Below are positions 36,326 through 48,165 of a stretch of 64,000 bases of DNA, in pieces. Source of the stretch: Tolypeutes matacus (taxonomy: Eukaryota; Chordata; Mammalia; Cingulata; Chlamyphoridae); NCBI GenBank assembly GCA_026826555.1, contig JAKSZT010053764.1, positions 17,865,533-17,929,532 of the forward strand. Direction: 5' to 3'. Below the pieces are notes generated by a model. It worked only from the letters and a program-made list of their open reading frames with translations. It was not told the DNA's origin and did not search any database. How positions within the stretch are numbered: position 1 is the first letter of the stretch; each line of letters starts with the position of its first letter. A program made the position numbers and the translations under genes.

Positions 36326-36803
36326 CATATATTTTAAGAGGTGCTTAGATTACCCAAAATATTACACGGAACCCACTGGGATTCCCATGTTGCCCACCTC
36401 CCACACCTCCCATCACATCCAACACAAACATCTCCCACAGTGTGGCCCACCACCCTCAATGAACTTACACATCCTGGAGCCTTGCCACCAACCATAGACC
36501 ACAGTTCACACCGTAGACCACACTCTCTCCCACTCAGTTCTCAGTGGTGTGTGCTGATTTAAAATGGCCTATATCCGTTGCCACAACAGTACTCAGGACA
36601 ACCTCCAACTCCCAAAGAAGCCACTGTATTTCAACTGCTTGTCCCCTCCCTACCCCAAAAGTGTCAAGTGGCCACTGGCTCCACCTCATTGTTATAATTT
36701 CTTGCATTGCTAGAATCACCATATGTGAACAAGAGAATACCATCAAGTCCACTCTAGTCCATAGTTCTTCCCCCAATCCTGAGGGGATTGGGATGGTGAT
36801 GTC
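36172..36803 (-). mobile_element. 5'-truncated L1 with 14-bp target-site duplication
   Basis: Direct repeats GAAACTTGGCTCTT at 36157-36170 and GAAACTTGGCTCTTT at 36804-36818 bracket the element. The T run right after the left copy (to 36182) is the reversed A tail. The interior resembles a xenarthran L1 3' UTR (AATTTATTTTTATTGTG, CCCACCTCCCACACCTCCC, CATAGTTCTTCCCCC) and includes an AT microsatellite. Clean duplication and tail argue for a fairly recent insertion. Confidence 0.88.
36290..36332 (+). repeat. TA microsatellite
   Basis: A long alternating TA run followed by ACATACATATAT, inside the truncated L1. Confidence 0.95.
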
Positions 36804-36818
36804 GAAACTTGGCTCTTT

Positions 36819-39090
36819 ATGGTTAGTTTGTGAGGCAATTTGATTGTGTCTTTGAGACAGGCACCCACATGGAGTTTTAACCCCAGGGTGGTGATCATGG
36901 AATGTAAACCCTAGACGTGATGATAGTGAGAAGTTGTTGTATATAGCACACCCACAGGTTAAATGACTCAACCAAAGTCATAATGGAAGACGAAGAGTGG
37001 AGTCTTCTTGCTCGGACTTTGAAATATGTGGGGAGGTGCTGTGATGGAGAGGAAAACAGGCATTGCATCTGGTATCTGGATTTTTGTTTCTTAAGCTGTA
37101 AAATTAAAAGGTTGGAGTAGATTAATTCGAAGCATCTTCATAAATCTATTCGATTCCATTCATGAGGCGTATGTGTGGAGGAGTATGTATTTAAAGAGGG
37201 ATCATTCTCTTTTCTAGAGAGACCCAAGCCTACCAAAGTAGGGATGTTTTTTCCCTAATTCTCTAAGGAATAGCAGTTAAAAGAGTAAACCTGAAGGCTG
37301 CTGAGGTAAACAGAGCAGAGACCCAATCCATTATTCCCCTTCTGCTCAGTACAGCCTTGTGAGTGAACACATTGGCCTGAGAAATGGAATGCTGCATCTT
37401 TTTCATCTTACTGACAGCAAAATGAATTTGTTATCTTTTATCTCAGACATATGCACTTGCTAAGTCAGTTTGTTAAGAAACAAAACATATACTACATTTT
37501 TAAGTCAAATTGCTAGCCTCTAGTTAAAGTATGACACATTGTCCTGGACTTAGTACTGCCCAGTCTTGGTCCTGACGATGCTTTTCTTGTCTCTTTTAAA
37601 ATAGCACTACTTTTTTACTCTCATATCCGAAGACTTGCCTACTAAATTAGTGATCTCTGCACATGTTTGACATTAGATAGTGACACACAGACTTGAAACA
37701 TTTGGCAAGCTCTAGTGCTGTGGGGTTAAGCAAAGTCTTGACCAGGTCTTTTATGTTTATTGTAGGTGATGAGTGGTAAGTGATTCACAAAAGTAAAGGA
37801 CAGGTAAATACAAGGGGGAAGTGTCTCATTTCTGCCTATCCATTTTCCAGGTCCTAAGGTGAGTCAGTGTAAGGCTTTTTTGAAGAACTGAATCATGAAG
37901 CATCTGATGCAGAGAGAGATTGTCTTTCAGATAAGCGGGTAGTGGGAGGAAGCTTGGTGGATAGAATAGTATCTTGTTTGGGGCTTACAAATGGAGAAGA
38001 GAAAGAGGAAATCATACTTTGCTGTAGTGTCTAGAGAAGGGGTTGCAGTTAGCAATAGCTTATGTTTCTCCAGCACTTAGACCTTCAAAGTGATGTCGAA
38101 CACATCATCTCACTGACCTTGGGTGGAGAAAGTGGGGGAGAGAGAGGAGTCCTGACGTGGCACCAGCACCAGAAATGATAAAAAATGGAGACATCTGGAG
38201 GCTTCCTTGGGGCCTGTGACAAAGCTCTGACTCCATTCTCCTAAGAGCCAAAGTAGCTGCTTCTTCCTTCCCTTTCTGGTTCTGTCTGTGGCAGATGATT
38301 CTTTTTCAACATTCTTTGCAGAGCTGTATGTCTGATGGAGCCTGGACTCTCGACTTTATGGCATAAAGTCCTCTTTGGTATGGCACAAAGTCCATACAGA
38401 TGGGAGATTTTGTCCCCAAAGAACTCTTTTGCATGGAAGATGGGAATTTGGTGGCCTGAGAGGTAGAAGCCCTGGGTTTTTGTCTCAGATTAAAGACAAG
38501 CCAGGGCCCAGCTCCAGTTATTAGTTCCCTCCTCTCTTAGATGGGTACTTTGCTTGGGTGACCTCAGAGTCCCTTTAAAGAGCTCTTAGAAATGGTTCTT
38601 AGCACTGGGACTTCCTCTTGTGTAAGGACAGATGCTGCTGCCTTTCCAGATCGACTGATGCCTATCATCACATTTGCCTTGGCCTCTTCTTTCTTTGATT
38701 GCAGGTACACATAGTACTTTTCTCAACCGTTTCTGCCTCCTGATATTTCTGTATGTTATCTTTGCCCCTTTCTCTTGCAGTATAATCACGTTAGCCAAAG
38801 GCAAGTATTAGATTTTCCATTCCGTGTTCTGGTAGTTCTTTCTTCAGACATTGAAATCAAAGGAGGGCTGTGGAAAGAAATCAGGGTCAGGAGTCTGAAT
38901 TAAATCTAGACAAATTTCAAAGCCTATCAACTCACTAATTGTTCTTTGTATTCCCATTCATATTAGGAATGGGAGAAAAAATTTTTTCTAGCTAATTCAT
39001 GGAAACTATATTGTACATGTGTTTTTCACATGCTTGAAGGTTCCAAGAAAATGCCACATAAAGAATAATTTCTTTCTTTTCTTTTTTATT
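36819..39090. other. Unassigned noncoding sequence
   Basis: About 2.3 kb of mixed-composition sequence without recognised repeats or coding exons. It is one of the larger repeat-free stretches, so a conserved element could lie here, but I see no specific signal. Confidence 0.45.
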
Positions 39091-39094
39091 TGTT

Positions 39095-39480
39095 ACTTGT
39101 TTATTTTTGGGTAACTTAATTTTGAAATAATTTTTAACTTACAGAAAAGTTGAAAGAATAATGCATAGGATTCCTATTATGCTCTTTTGCCCAGATTTTC
39201 CAAATTTAACATTTTATCTCAGTTGCCTTATCATTCTTTCTCTAATTTTTTTTCTGAGCCATTTGAGAGCAAGTTGTAGACAAATTGTCTAATTACATTG
39301 AAATATTTCAGTGTATATTTCCTAGGAAAGAAAAATATAACATAAAATAAAATAAGAAAAGAAATCCTTTTTCACTTGCCCCTTTCTTTTCTGCTTCAAG
39401 ATTCAACTAAGATTCACGCATTGCTGTTATCATGTCTCTTTGGTCTCCTTTAATCAGGAATAGTCAGTCTTCCCTTGACT
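39095..39480 (-). mobile_element. Old L1 3' UTR-like fragment
   Basis: TAACTTACAGAAAAGTTG, TTTTGCCCAGATTTTCC, TTGCCTTATCATTCTTTC, then TTTGAGAGCAAGTTGTAGAC read as a reversed old L1 3' UTR (the 'acagaaaagttgcaaaaat ... agagtaagttgcagac' type). Confidence 0.6.
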
Positions 39481-39489
39481 TTCACTATT

Positions 39490-41005
39490 CAACTTATATT
39501 TTATTGTGGCAAAATACGTATAAAATATGACCATTTCAAGCATACAATTCAGTGACATTAAGTACATTCACAATGCTTTGGAACCCTCTTCACTATCTAG
39601 TTCCAAAACTTTTTATCACCCCAAAAGGAAGCCCCATACCCATTATACAGTAATTCCCTATTCCCTCTTCCCTCCAACTCCTAATAACCACTAATCTGCT
39701 TTCTGTCTCTATGGGTTTGCCTATTCTCGATATTTCATATAAATGGAATCCTACAATACATGGCCTTTCATGTCCAGCTTAATTCACTGAGCATAATGTT
39801 TTCAAGGGTCATCCATGTTGTAACATGTATCAAAACTTCATTCCTTTTAATGGCTGAATAATATTCCATTGTAGGTATATACCATATTTCATTTATCTTT
39901 TCATCAGTTGATGGACAAGTTGGGTTGTTTCTACCATTTGGCTATTATGAATAGTGCTGCTATGAACATTCGTGTACAAGTTTTTGTCTGAACACCTGTT
40001 TTCAATTCTTTTAGGCATATACTTTGGAGCGGAATTGCTGGGTCATATGGTAATTCTATAATTAACTTACTGAGGAACTGCCAAACTATTTTCCACAGTG
40101 ACTTTACCATTTACATTCTCACCAGCAATCTTATGAGGGTTACAATTTCTCCTTGCTAATACTTGCTATTTTCTGCAGACTAGTGGGTCGCAGTGAGATC
40201 TCATTGTGGTTTTGATTTGCATTTCCCTAGTGACTAATGACATTGAACATCTTTTTATGTGCTTGTTGGCCATTAGTATATCTTATTTGGAGAAATGTCT
40301 GTTCAAGTCCTTTGACCATTTTTAAATCGAGTTCTTTATCAGTTTGTTGTTGAGTTGTAAGAGTTATACTTTATATGTTCTGGATACTAGACCTTTATCA
40401 GATATATGGTTTGCAAACATTTTTTTCCCATTCTGTGGGTTGTCTTTTTACTCCCTTTCTTGATAGTGTCCTTTCATGCGCAAAAGTTTAAAATTTTGAT
40501 GAAGTCCATTTTATCTATTTTTTCTTTTGTTGCTTATGCTTTTGTTGTCATATCTGAGAAACCACTGCCTAATCCAGTATCAAGAAGATTTAACCCTATG
40601 TTTTCTTATGAGTTTTGTAATTTTAGCTCTTATATTTAGGTCTCTGATCCATTTGGAGTTATTTATTTTGTATATAATGTGAGGTAAGGATTCAACTTCA
40701 TTCTTTTGCATGTGACTATCTAGTTGTTCTGGTACCTTTTATTGAAGATACTGTTCCTTTCCTCATTGAATGGTCTTGGCCTTTTTGAAAATCAATTGAT
40801 CATAGATGTATGGGTTTTTTTATGGACTCTCAATTCTATTCCACTGGTATATATAACTATCCTTATGCCAGTACCACACTGTCTGATTACTATAGATTTG
40901 TAGTAAGCTTTGAAATCAGGGAGTGTGAGCCCCTCACACTTGTTCTTTTTCAAGATTTTTTTTGGCTATATGGGGTCCCTTATAATTCCATGTGAATATT
41001 TGGAA
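39490..41005 (-). mobile_element. L1 LINE, 3' part of ORF2 and 3' UTR, minus strand
   Basis: It is clearly a reversed L1: ATATTTTATTGTGGC..., CATACAATTCAGTGACAT, then TGGCTGAATAATATTCCATT, GTTGATGGACAAGTTGGG, GGAATTGCTGGGTCATATGG, ATTGTGGTTTTGATTTGC, and on to TATGGGGTCCCTTATAAT near the end. This covers about 1.5 kb of the 3' half, so it is 5'-truncated at about 41005. No intact frame. Confidence 0.9.
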
Positions 41006-41400
41006 CAGCTGACTTGACAGCTTTAAAGAACAGTTGCCAGTTTCCTCATGATTAGGTTCACGTTGTATTCTTTGGGCAGGCATACCACAGAAGTTATTCT
41101 GTGTTCCTCTTAGTGCATCAAATCAGAAGGCATACAATGTAAATTTATCCTATTGCTGGTGATGTTAATTTTCTTACTTGGTTAAGATAGTATGTGCCAG
41201 GTTTCTCCATTTAAAGTTACTTGAAAAATATTTTGTTCTCATCAATTTATAAGTGATTAATAAGTTTTTGCTGGGGAGATACTTTGAAACTATTTAAACA
41301 TCCTATTTCTCATCAAACTCTTACCTCTGATTTTAGTTACACTAATTATTTTCTCTCTTATTCCTTTTAAAGTTATTAGTTGTTATTCCATATTAAAAAG
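41006..41400. other. Unassigned noncoding sequence
   Basis: Short stretch between L1 pieces; nothing recognised. Confidence 0.4.
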
Positions 41401-41418
41401 GACCTTTCCTATCCCTCT

Positions 41419-41485
41419 CTATCTTATCTGTCTGTCTGTCTGCCTGCCTATCTATCTATCAATCTATCATTAATCTATTTATTTA
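41419..41485 (+). repeat. TCTG/TCTA tetranucleotide repeat
   Basis: TCTG units pass into TGCC and then TCTA/TCAA units: an interrupted tetranucleotide microsatellite. Confidence 0.92.
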
Positions 41486-41489
41486 TGTC

Positions 41490-42228
41490 AGTATGGACTC
41501 ATGGACTTTTATATTTTTCAAGGGGTTATAATCCCTTGCTATCAATATTTATTTCAGTTCTCAAACTGCTCTATATTTGTCTAGGGGGAGCTCTTTCAAG
41601 ATGGTTTCTGAGTCATTTTGAAGTGGTCTTATCAATCTTTGGGAAATGTCTTACTTTCTGGCACAGTAAGATATTCTGAGCTCATCTAGTACTTTCTTGC
41701 CCTAGCCCTGGAATCAGCCATTTCTCCAAGGAGCCCTGGTTTCTTTTATTGGAGAGTGGTATTTAGACACTAAGATCTGGGTGCTAGATGTGCTCATTGC
41801 TATTGAGCTATCATTGCTCTTAGGCTATCTCAGCAGTAAGAGGTAGGACATATCCACATGCACACACATTATTATACACATGGAATCACCCATATATCTT
41901 TCTCCATAATCTCTCATAGACCTATCAATGTATATAATAAACACCATCAGTTCATACCTCCAATTCCAGTCCAACATCACAGGATATGTTCTAGTTTTCT
42001 CCTTCCATATTTATATTTTCTTTCTCTGACAGTGAGAAGCCTGCTCCTATTTTGTCATATTTCTTAACCATGTGTGCTGCCTCCCAGGCATCAGCCTTTC
42101 CAACATAGCAGTTGTGCCAGACTATTGTCACCCTTGCCCTGCCCCTCTTGGACCTTCTGCAAATATCAACATTGCCAGCCAAGGCCTCTCCATCCCTCCA
42201 GCTCAGTCACACTATTTGTGAGTTTGTT
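41490..42228 (-). mobile_element. Old L1 3' UTR, minus strand
   Basis: Long collinear match to an old L1 3' UTR as I remember it, read reversed: GTATGGACTCATGGACTT, GGGTTATAATCCCTTGCTA, GGAATCAGCCATTTCTCC, AAGGAGCCCTGG, TAAGATCTGGGTGCTAG, then CAATTCCAGTCCAACATCAC and GTTGTGCCAGACTATTG. No coding content. The subfamily (L1M or L1ME type) needs library comparison. Confidence 0.75.
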
Positions 42229-42430
42229 TTTTTTTTTTGTTTTTTTTTTTTAACAGAATTAACATTCTTTCATTGAAAGATATTTGGAAAAGATATCACT
42301 TTAAAGTCTAATTAGTAACTGGTATTGTCTCATCTTTCTGTGAGTATGGGCGAAGTGGCTTATTTCTAAATATGTGACTGATATTTTGAGATTTGATCAT
42401 ATTTATTGAGGGATGGGCTCAGCAGGTTAG

Positions 42431-42614
42431 CAGTGCTTCTCAACGTTTTTTTTTTAAATCTTGAGATGCATAGAAAATGTTGGTATTTGTACAACACACA
42501 GAGTTAAATGGATATTATAGCTAGAGGATGCAGCCCTGAGGGCTGTGGGTGTCTGGGTTACCCTTGTCTTCTTACATCTCTCACCCAGCAGGGGATATTG
42601 TTTGGGAAGCTCTG
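42431..42614. mobile_element. Short hAT-like element with terminal inverted repeats
   Basis: The left end is CAGTGCTTCTCAAC; the right end, read reversed, is CAGAGCTTCCCAAA. The ends match at most positions, giving terminal inverted repeats of about 14 bp around a 184-base element. The size and the CAGnG...TTC start fit hAT-Charlie nonautonomous elements. A flanking 8-bp duplication is not convincing, so the call is moderate. Confidence 0.5.
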
Positions 42615-42904
42615 GCTTAGAGCATGGCTCCTAACTGCTAAGATAGGTCGAGGGCCTAATTCTTGTCTGTAGGTTTTTTTTTTTTTTAATTCCTTGTTTT
42701 ACACCCACAGTCTGTGTACCGAAAGTTGGTCAGCTTTCTGTCAGATTTGTGTCATTGATCACAAGGAAAACCATGTATGAGAGTGTGGATGTCTCCTGAC
42801 AACCCAATGGCACATTAAATCCAGAAGCTCAAAGCACTTGGCTATATTAGCGGATAATTCAACATTGCTATAAGGAGACCCTCTCTATTTCAAGTGATAA
42901 TTCG

Positions 42905-43160
42905 TACATTTATTCATTCAGCAACTATTTATTAAGTATCTACTATGTGCCAGGCAGTGTTTGTCATAATAAGGATACAGTGATGACCAATCTTGACTCT
43001 CATGGGGCTCACGTTCTAGAGGATGAGCCAGATAATAAACAAGGAAACAAATAAATGAGGGATCATTTCAGATAGTTGTTGGTGCTATGAAGAAAATAAA
43101 GCCATGAGACTGTTTGTAGTAGGGAGGATAAGATGCTGGGATTGATATTTTAAAAAGATC
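42905..43160 (+). mobile_element. Ancient MIR/L2-associated repeat
   Basis: TTCATTCAGCAACTATTTATT, CTACTATGTGCCAGGCAGTG, AGGATACAGTGATGACC, CTCATGGGGCTCACGTTC and GATAATAAACAAGGAAAC follow a well-known ancient repeat order seen elsewhere in the window. Family name not assigned. Confidence 0.65.
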
Positions 43161-43235
43161 TGTTTGTTTGGTATGGATTTTAGTGGGTAATGAGTGGATG
43201 TGGAGAGTAGGGGAAAATGACGATGATTTAGACTT

Positions 43236-43464
43236 GGCTGTCCAATATGGTAGCCACTAGCCACATGTGGCAGTTTAAATTTAATTATGATAATAAATAA
43301 AATAATAATTAAAATTAATTATGATAAAAATTCAGTTTCTCAGATGTACCACCACCTTTCAAATGCAGAATAGGGAATAGAGGCATGGGGCTAGTGGCTT
43401 CCATATTGGATGGCACATATATAGAACATTTCCATCATCACAGAAAATTCTGTTGGACAGCTGT
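43236..43464 (+). mobile_element. MER5A-like hAT-Charlie element
   Basis: It begins GCTGTCCAATATGGTAGCCA and CTAGCCACATGTGGC, has an AT-rich middle, then AGAACATTTCCATCATCACA and ends TTGGACAGCTG. This matches the MER5A layout, including the second internal CATATATAGAACATT block. No coding capacity. Confidence 0.88.
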
Positions 43465-46400
43465 GGTTAAAACCATGATGGTTGTAATGGAGATGGGGAG
43501 AAGTATACGGATTTGGGATAGGTTTGGGAAGTAAACTTACTGATTGATAGGATGTGGGTGATGGAAGGGAAAAGGCAAATTAAGGCTCATGTGTAACTTT
43601 TTAGCTTGACCAGCTGGGTAGATGAAGCTGAAACTGGGGAGGAACAGGATTGGGCATCTGAGTCATTTCTTCTACTTTGGAGGTGGTATGCCATCTCTTC
43701 CAAAAGCAGAATTCAAATAAATCTTAATAGAGGTAGAGGAAGAAGGAGAAGTCCATTCTGATGAGCTTTTCAGTCTCATAGCAGTTGCTAAATAAGTCCA
43801 TATGTATTTAAGTCCTCATCTTGCTTTAATTTAAAGAGGCCATTATTGTCTATTGGTTGTTTTATTAAATACAATTTCATGCTGCTGCAGACTCTAATTC
43901 CACAGAAATCCATTTGTTTATTTTAATTTTGTTTGAATTGTGATTTGGGATGCCAACAGAATGTGACTAGGAAATGGAGTGTTATCTTTACGGAAGAGTT
44001 GCTTATCTAGGTTCCATAGGTACAGGACCCTTGCCGGGCCTCTGACGGGAGTGTAACCATACTAGCATTACCATTTTGGAGCTTAATAATCTAAAATATA
44101 AAGACAAGGTATGTCTTCTAAAGGAAGAACTGTGGGGGGATAACAGTATTGCAAGTGTCTTAGAACCAAATGACATTTCTTGACCTCTTTACTAACAGGT
44201 GATACTTTCAGACAGACAGTAGGGCACAGTACATTGTATGAAAGTGCATGCATATCAAGTTTTTGTCTCTTAGAAATCTCTGCCAGTGTCGCCCATGATT
44301 GGAAGGAGTCACTTGCTTTCCCATTGTCAGGGGGAGAGGCCTATGTTAACATCAGTTGTGGGGGGAAGACTGAGAAGGTTTTATTTTTATTTTTTAAAAA
44401 ATGCCACAATGCTTTTATTGCTAATGGCCTACCATCAGGTGTGGGGTCTGAACCAAGTGAATTAGGCCATATCAATGCTATGTGTTCTTCCCTGCACACA
44501 TTCTTCTGAGTATGAAAGTCTTCTCTGGCTGCTAGAGTTTGGATTCATCACATTTTTGCCCATGAACCCATCACCCTGGTGTACTGCTTCACCATTCCAG
44601 ACCCCATTTAATTGTTCTGGGGGAGCAGGAAAGATCACAGAAGGGGCTGACAATAGCAAACTAGAGTTGACTTTGCAACTGTTATCTTCTTTGTTTGCTT
44701 CACTGGCACATTTTACAGCTCTGGGCACACTGCTTTCCTTTGGGTGGCTCTGTGCCCCTTTGAATGTTCACTTGTGGATGTGTTGAGGTTCCCATTCTCT
44801 CATGCTGTTGTGTGAATCAGATCAATTCCAATTTGCTATTTGTGGAAGGAGGGGTTTTGATTTTTAATATAATGCATGTGACATTCCTTGTCTGCTTCAT
44901 CTTTTGTTGTGACACCCCCGCCCTGTTTTGCTTGTCAGATAGAGATTGAATATTTACAGATCCATGGCTATAATCAGAATAAACTTGTAAGGAACATGTG
45001 GAGACTTTTGAAACCTGAGTCCTCCTGGCCACATTGGACTTTGGCAGTGTAGGAAAGCATAGGAATATGGGGATCACCCTAAAAATAACGAACAGCAAGG
45101 TATGCATTGCGGTCAGCTTAGATGTGGCAGCTGAACATTGGCTCTTTCCAGCCTTCAGAACCCTCGCTGGGTTCTCTATGTCTAATGAATTTGCCTATTC
45201 AACCCACATTTTTCTTCTTGCATGGAATTAATTTAGGACTAAGGAAGAAAAACTGCCTTGGCATCTGTCTATTTAAATAGAAGAAAAAGTCAAAGACTTT
45301 TTTTAAAAACGATTTTTGTTAAGCATATGTCATGAATTTATGTGGACATGATTTTCTCAAACATTAGGAGGGCTGTAATGGGACCATCACATCACACCAA
45401 GCAACATGGAGTCCCACATCAAAATAAGAGTTGTATTTGAATTTAGAATTGCATTAGAACCAGCTTTTTGATTTTTAAATTCTCCCATGTCTATCCCTGT
45501 ATTGCAGAACCATTTTAACAAGGATTTTGAAAACAACTGAGTTTGCCTTTCTTTTAAAGGCAGGCAAATACCAATCAAATAGTGTTGTCCTATTGAAAAA
45601 GACAAATATTGAAAGCTGAAACATAACTTTGTAGTAACACAATGTTAGGAGGAAACTTTGAAGTGGTTAAATTATACAGACATGTTTTCAGAGTCTACAG
45701 CTTTCAGTAGGTATTGGAAATGGAAGCTGATGACGGGAACATTCACTGCTCTGAAATTGAAGTATAGAAAGATAATTCCATGGCATAGTCCCAAGCAACG
45801 ACATTATTGTGAAGCTCCAGGGTTTTTGACACTTGGGAGATGAAAGCACAACAATGCAAAAACACTGCAAAGTCTTTTCTTAACAGAGCAGTAATAAGAC
45901 TAAATAGATGTTTTCTTCATCATAAATCATAGTCCATGTGTCATCCTCCACAAAAGCTTGCAATTATAGTTAACAAAAGAGGTGAACTCCCTTCTACCTG
46001 GAAGTGTGTGTATATATAACATAGGCATATATATTTATATGCATACATGCGTGTACATACATGCACATACACCCACCTCTTCCCTGCCTCCTCACAGGCA
46101 AACATATGGTTAGTGACTGGACATGGGGAAGTATAGACCATTTCTAATTGGAGACTTTCAGAGTTGAGGTGGGAGAGTTTGCATATAGATTTATTTGCTT
46201 GTATAATAATCCTCTCCTCCAGGGAGGAGGTTGGAATTGATCTCAGAGAAGTTTTTCCTCTGTCTTCACGATACTGCATTTTTCAATCTCTCATCTCTGC
46301 TCTTGAATATCAGCTTACGTATGCACGAATCAACTAGTGCTATGGGGGCAGAGTCAACATTTTTATTCTTCTGACCATCAGTAAAGGGCTTTCCAAAGTA

Positions 46401-47320
46401 CAGAGTGTTGTCTCACCCAGTCTCAGTTAACTTTCACAATCAGGTAAGATGGACAAGTAACTTTAAAATCCAGATGAGCAAGTCAGTTAATCTCTAGGGT
46501 AAATGATTAGCATAAATTATATGCAGTAGACCAGCCTTACAAGGCTAATTTTTTCCCAGTGTATAAACTGCACTTTATGTTCCGATGTGTTTCCCAGCTA
46601 CATTATTTATGTTCTCAGGGGTGGTAGAAGCTACAGCAGCTAAGGAAAATTTCATTTTATGCCAGGTGCTAAATTATGAAATAATCTTGGTCTTAGGAAA
46701 GAGTACAGCATCCTTGGAGATTTTTATGACCAGAGATAAAGACCATTTAGGAAACTAAATGAAAACTGATAGGAAGAAAACTATGTGACATGCATGGCTC
46801 TCCCCACATCATCTTTTCTTTGTAATGTGTCCTTTCTCTTGTTCTTGATGGTGTGGGATAAACTGGAGGGCATGCAGCATTGCGTTTCTATCTTGGGAGA
46901 GTCTCAGTAAATACGGGGTAGATTTAATTGCAAAACAAGGCACATGCTACAGATGGAGATTTTGATTGGCTACTGGTTCTGACACATGTTGTGATACTAA
47001 GTAATTCAGAAGATGTTTTTCCCCAAAGTTTGCAGAAATTCTGGACCTGCAGGGGCTAACCATTTGACACATTAATAGCTTTGAAATAGAATATGGGTCA
47101 ATTTTGCCACTGCCTTCTTTCCACAAAAATGCACGCTTGAAAGCTTTTATGACGATATGATCAGAGAGCAGAATTTATTTCTGAGCAATTATCCTACTTT
47201 CTGTTAAAGTTTGTTCTATTAACTTTCATCATGAGTTTATTTGATATGCACTAGAATGAAATCTATGCTGGGACAGCAAAGGCTCTTACACATACTGTTA
47301 GTGAGAGAAGATGAACTAAA
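43465..47320. other. Unassigned noncoding sequence
   Basis: Nearly 4 kb without recognised transposons, apart from a TATG-rich run at 46001-46078. Frames of about 100 codons at 44475-44786 (plus) and 44462-44728 (minus) overlap each other, a sign of chance. Blocks around 45240-45340 and 46640-47230 are AT-rich and unique; possibly conserved, not shown. Confidence 0.45.
46001..46078 (+). repeat. Degenerate TATG/CATA-rich low-complexity run
   Basis: GTGTGTGTATATATAAC followed by repeated ATACATG and CATACA units. Confidence 0.8.
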
Positions 47321-47324
47321 ACCA

Positions 47325-47558
47325 ATACATGCTCCCTATATCATTTTCTTACCTTGTTTTATTATTTTTTATAGCACCTATCTCAATCTGAAATTATGGC
47401 TTTTGGGGTTTGTTTATATGTTTATTTTCTGCCTTCCCTATAAAAGTGTAAATTCCATAAAAGCAGGGGGCTGTTTCTGTAGCCCTGGTGTCTGTCTATC
47501 ACAATACTGGGCTCATTGTGGGTGCTTAATAAATGTTGCTTGAATGAATGAGTGAGTG
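47325..47558 (+). mobile_element. L2 LINE 3' end
   Basis: Decayed L2 3' order: TTATAGCACCTATCTCAATC, TATTTTCTGCCTTCCC, then AAATTCCATAAAAGCAGGGG, TTGTGGGTGCTTAATAAATG and TTGAATGAATGAGTGA. Confidence 0.85.
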
Positions 47559-47589
47559 GATAAAAATACTGGCACTCAGAGCCTGTGTT

Positions 47590-48165
47590 TGTTATTAATT
47601 CATTCACAAATATTTATTGAGTTACTTTTATGTCCCTAGTACTGGTTTAGCAGTAAAAAAGATATAATATCTGTGTTTACAGAACATAATGTCTAGTGCT
47701 ATACTGTCCAATAAGGTAGCCACTAGCCTCTTGAGGCTAGATAAATTTAAATGTAAATTAATTTAAATTAAATTGAAAATGCAGTTCTCAGTCACACTAG
47801 CCAAATTTCAAGTGCTCACATGTAGCTAGTGGACAAAACATATATAGAACATTTCCATCATTGTAGAAAGTTCTCTTGGGTGGCAGTAGTTTAATGATGA
47901 AACAGATCAATATATTGTTGCTTTTAGTGCAGAGGGATATGACACATGCTAGGTAAAGATTGGGCACATGTTTCAAAAGTAGTATATAGGAGAGATTTCT
48001 CACCAAGGTTAGGGGTGGGCTGGGTCATCAGGGATGGCTTTCTGGAGGAAGAACTTGTAGGCTGACCCTGAAAGAATGCATAGGGATTAGACAGGCTAAG
48101 GGGGACACAGGAGGGAGAGTACCTGAAATAGCTGGGGGAGAAGGAATTACTCTGGCCAGTGACGG
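47590..48165 (+). mobile_element. Ancient repeat interrupted by a MER5A element
   Basis: The left part has CATTCACAAATATTTATTGA and TTTACAGAACATAATG. The right part (from about 47889) has ATCAGGGATGGCTTTCTGG, AGGAAGAACTTGTAGGC and CCTGAAAGAATGCATAGG. The latter follow the well-known 'ggcttcctggaggaggtg ... cttgaaggatga' order, so the two halves belong together and the hAT element was inserted later. Confidence 0.65.
47694..47888 (+). mobile_element. MER5A-like hAT-Charlie element
   Basis: TATACTGTCCAATAAGGTAG, CCACTAGCCTCTTGAGGC, AATTTCAAGTGCTCACATG, then ATATAGAACATTTCCATC and GAAAGTTCTCTTGG: the same layout as the copy at 43236-43464, in the same orientation. Confidence 0.88.

Noticed and set aside
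44462..44786. 103-codon plus and 88-codon minus frames
   Set aside because: They shadow each other and show no recognisable protein features.
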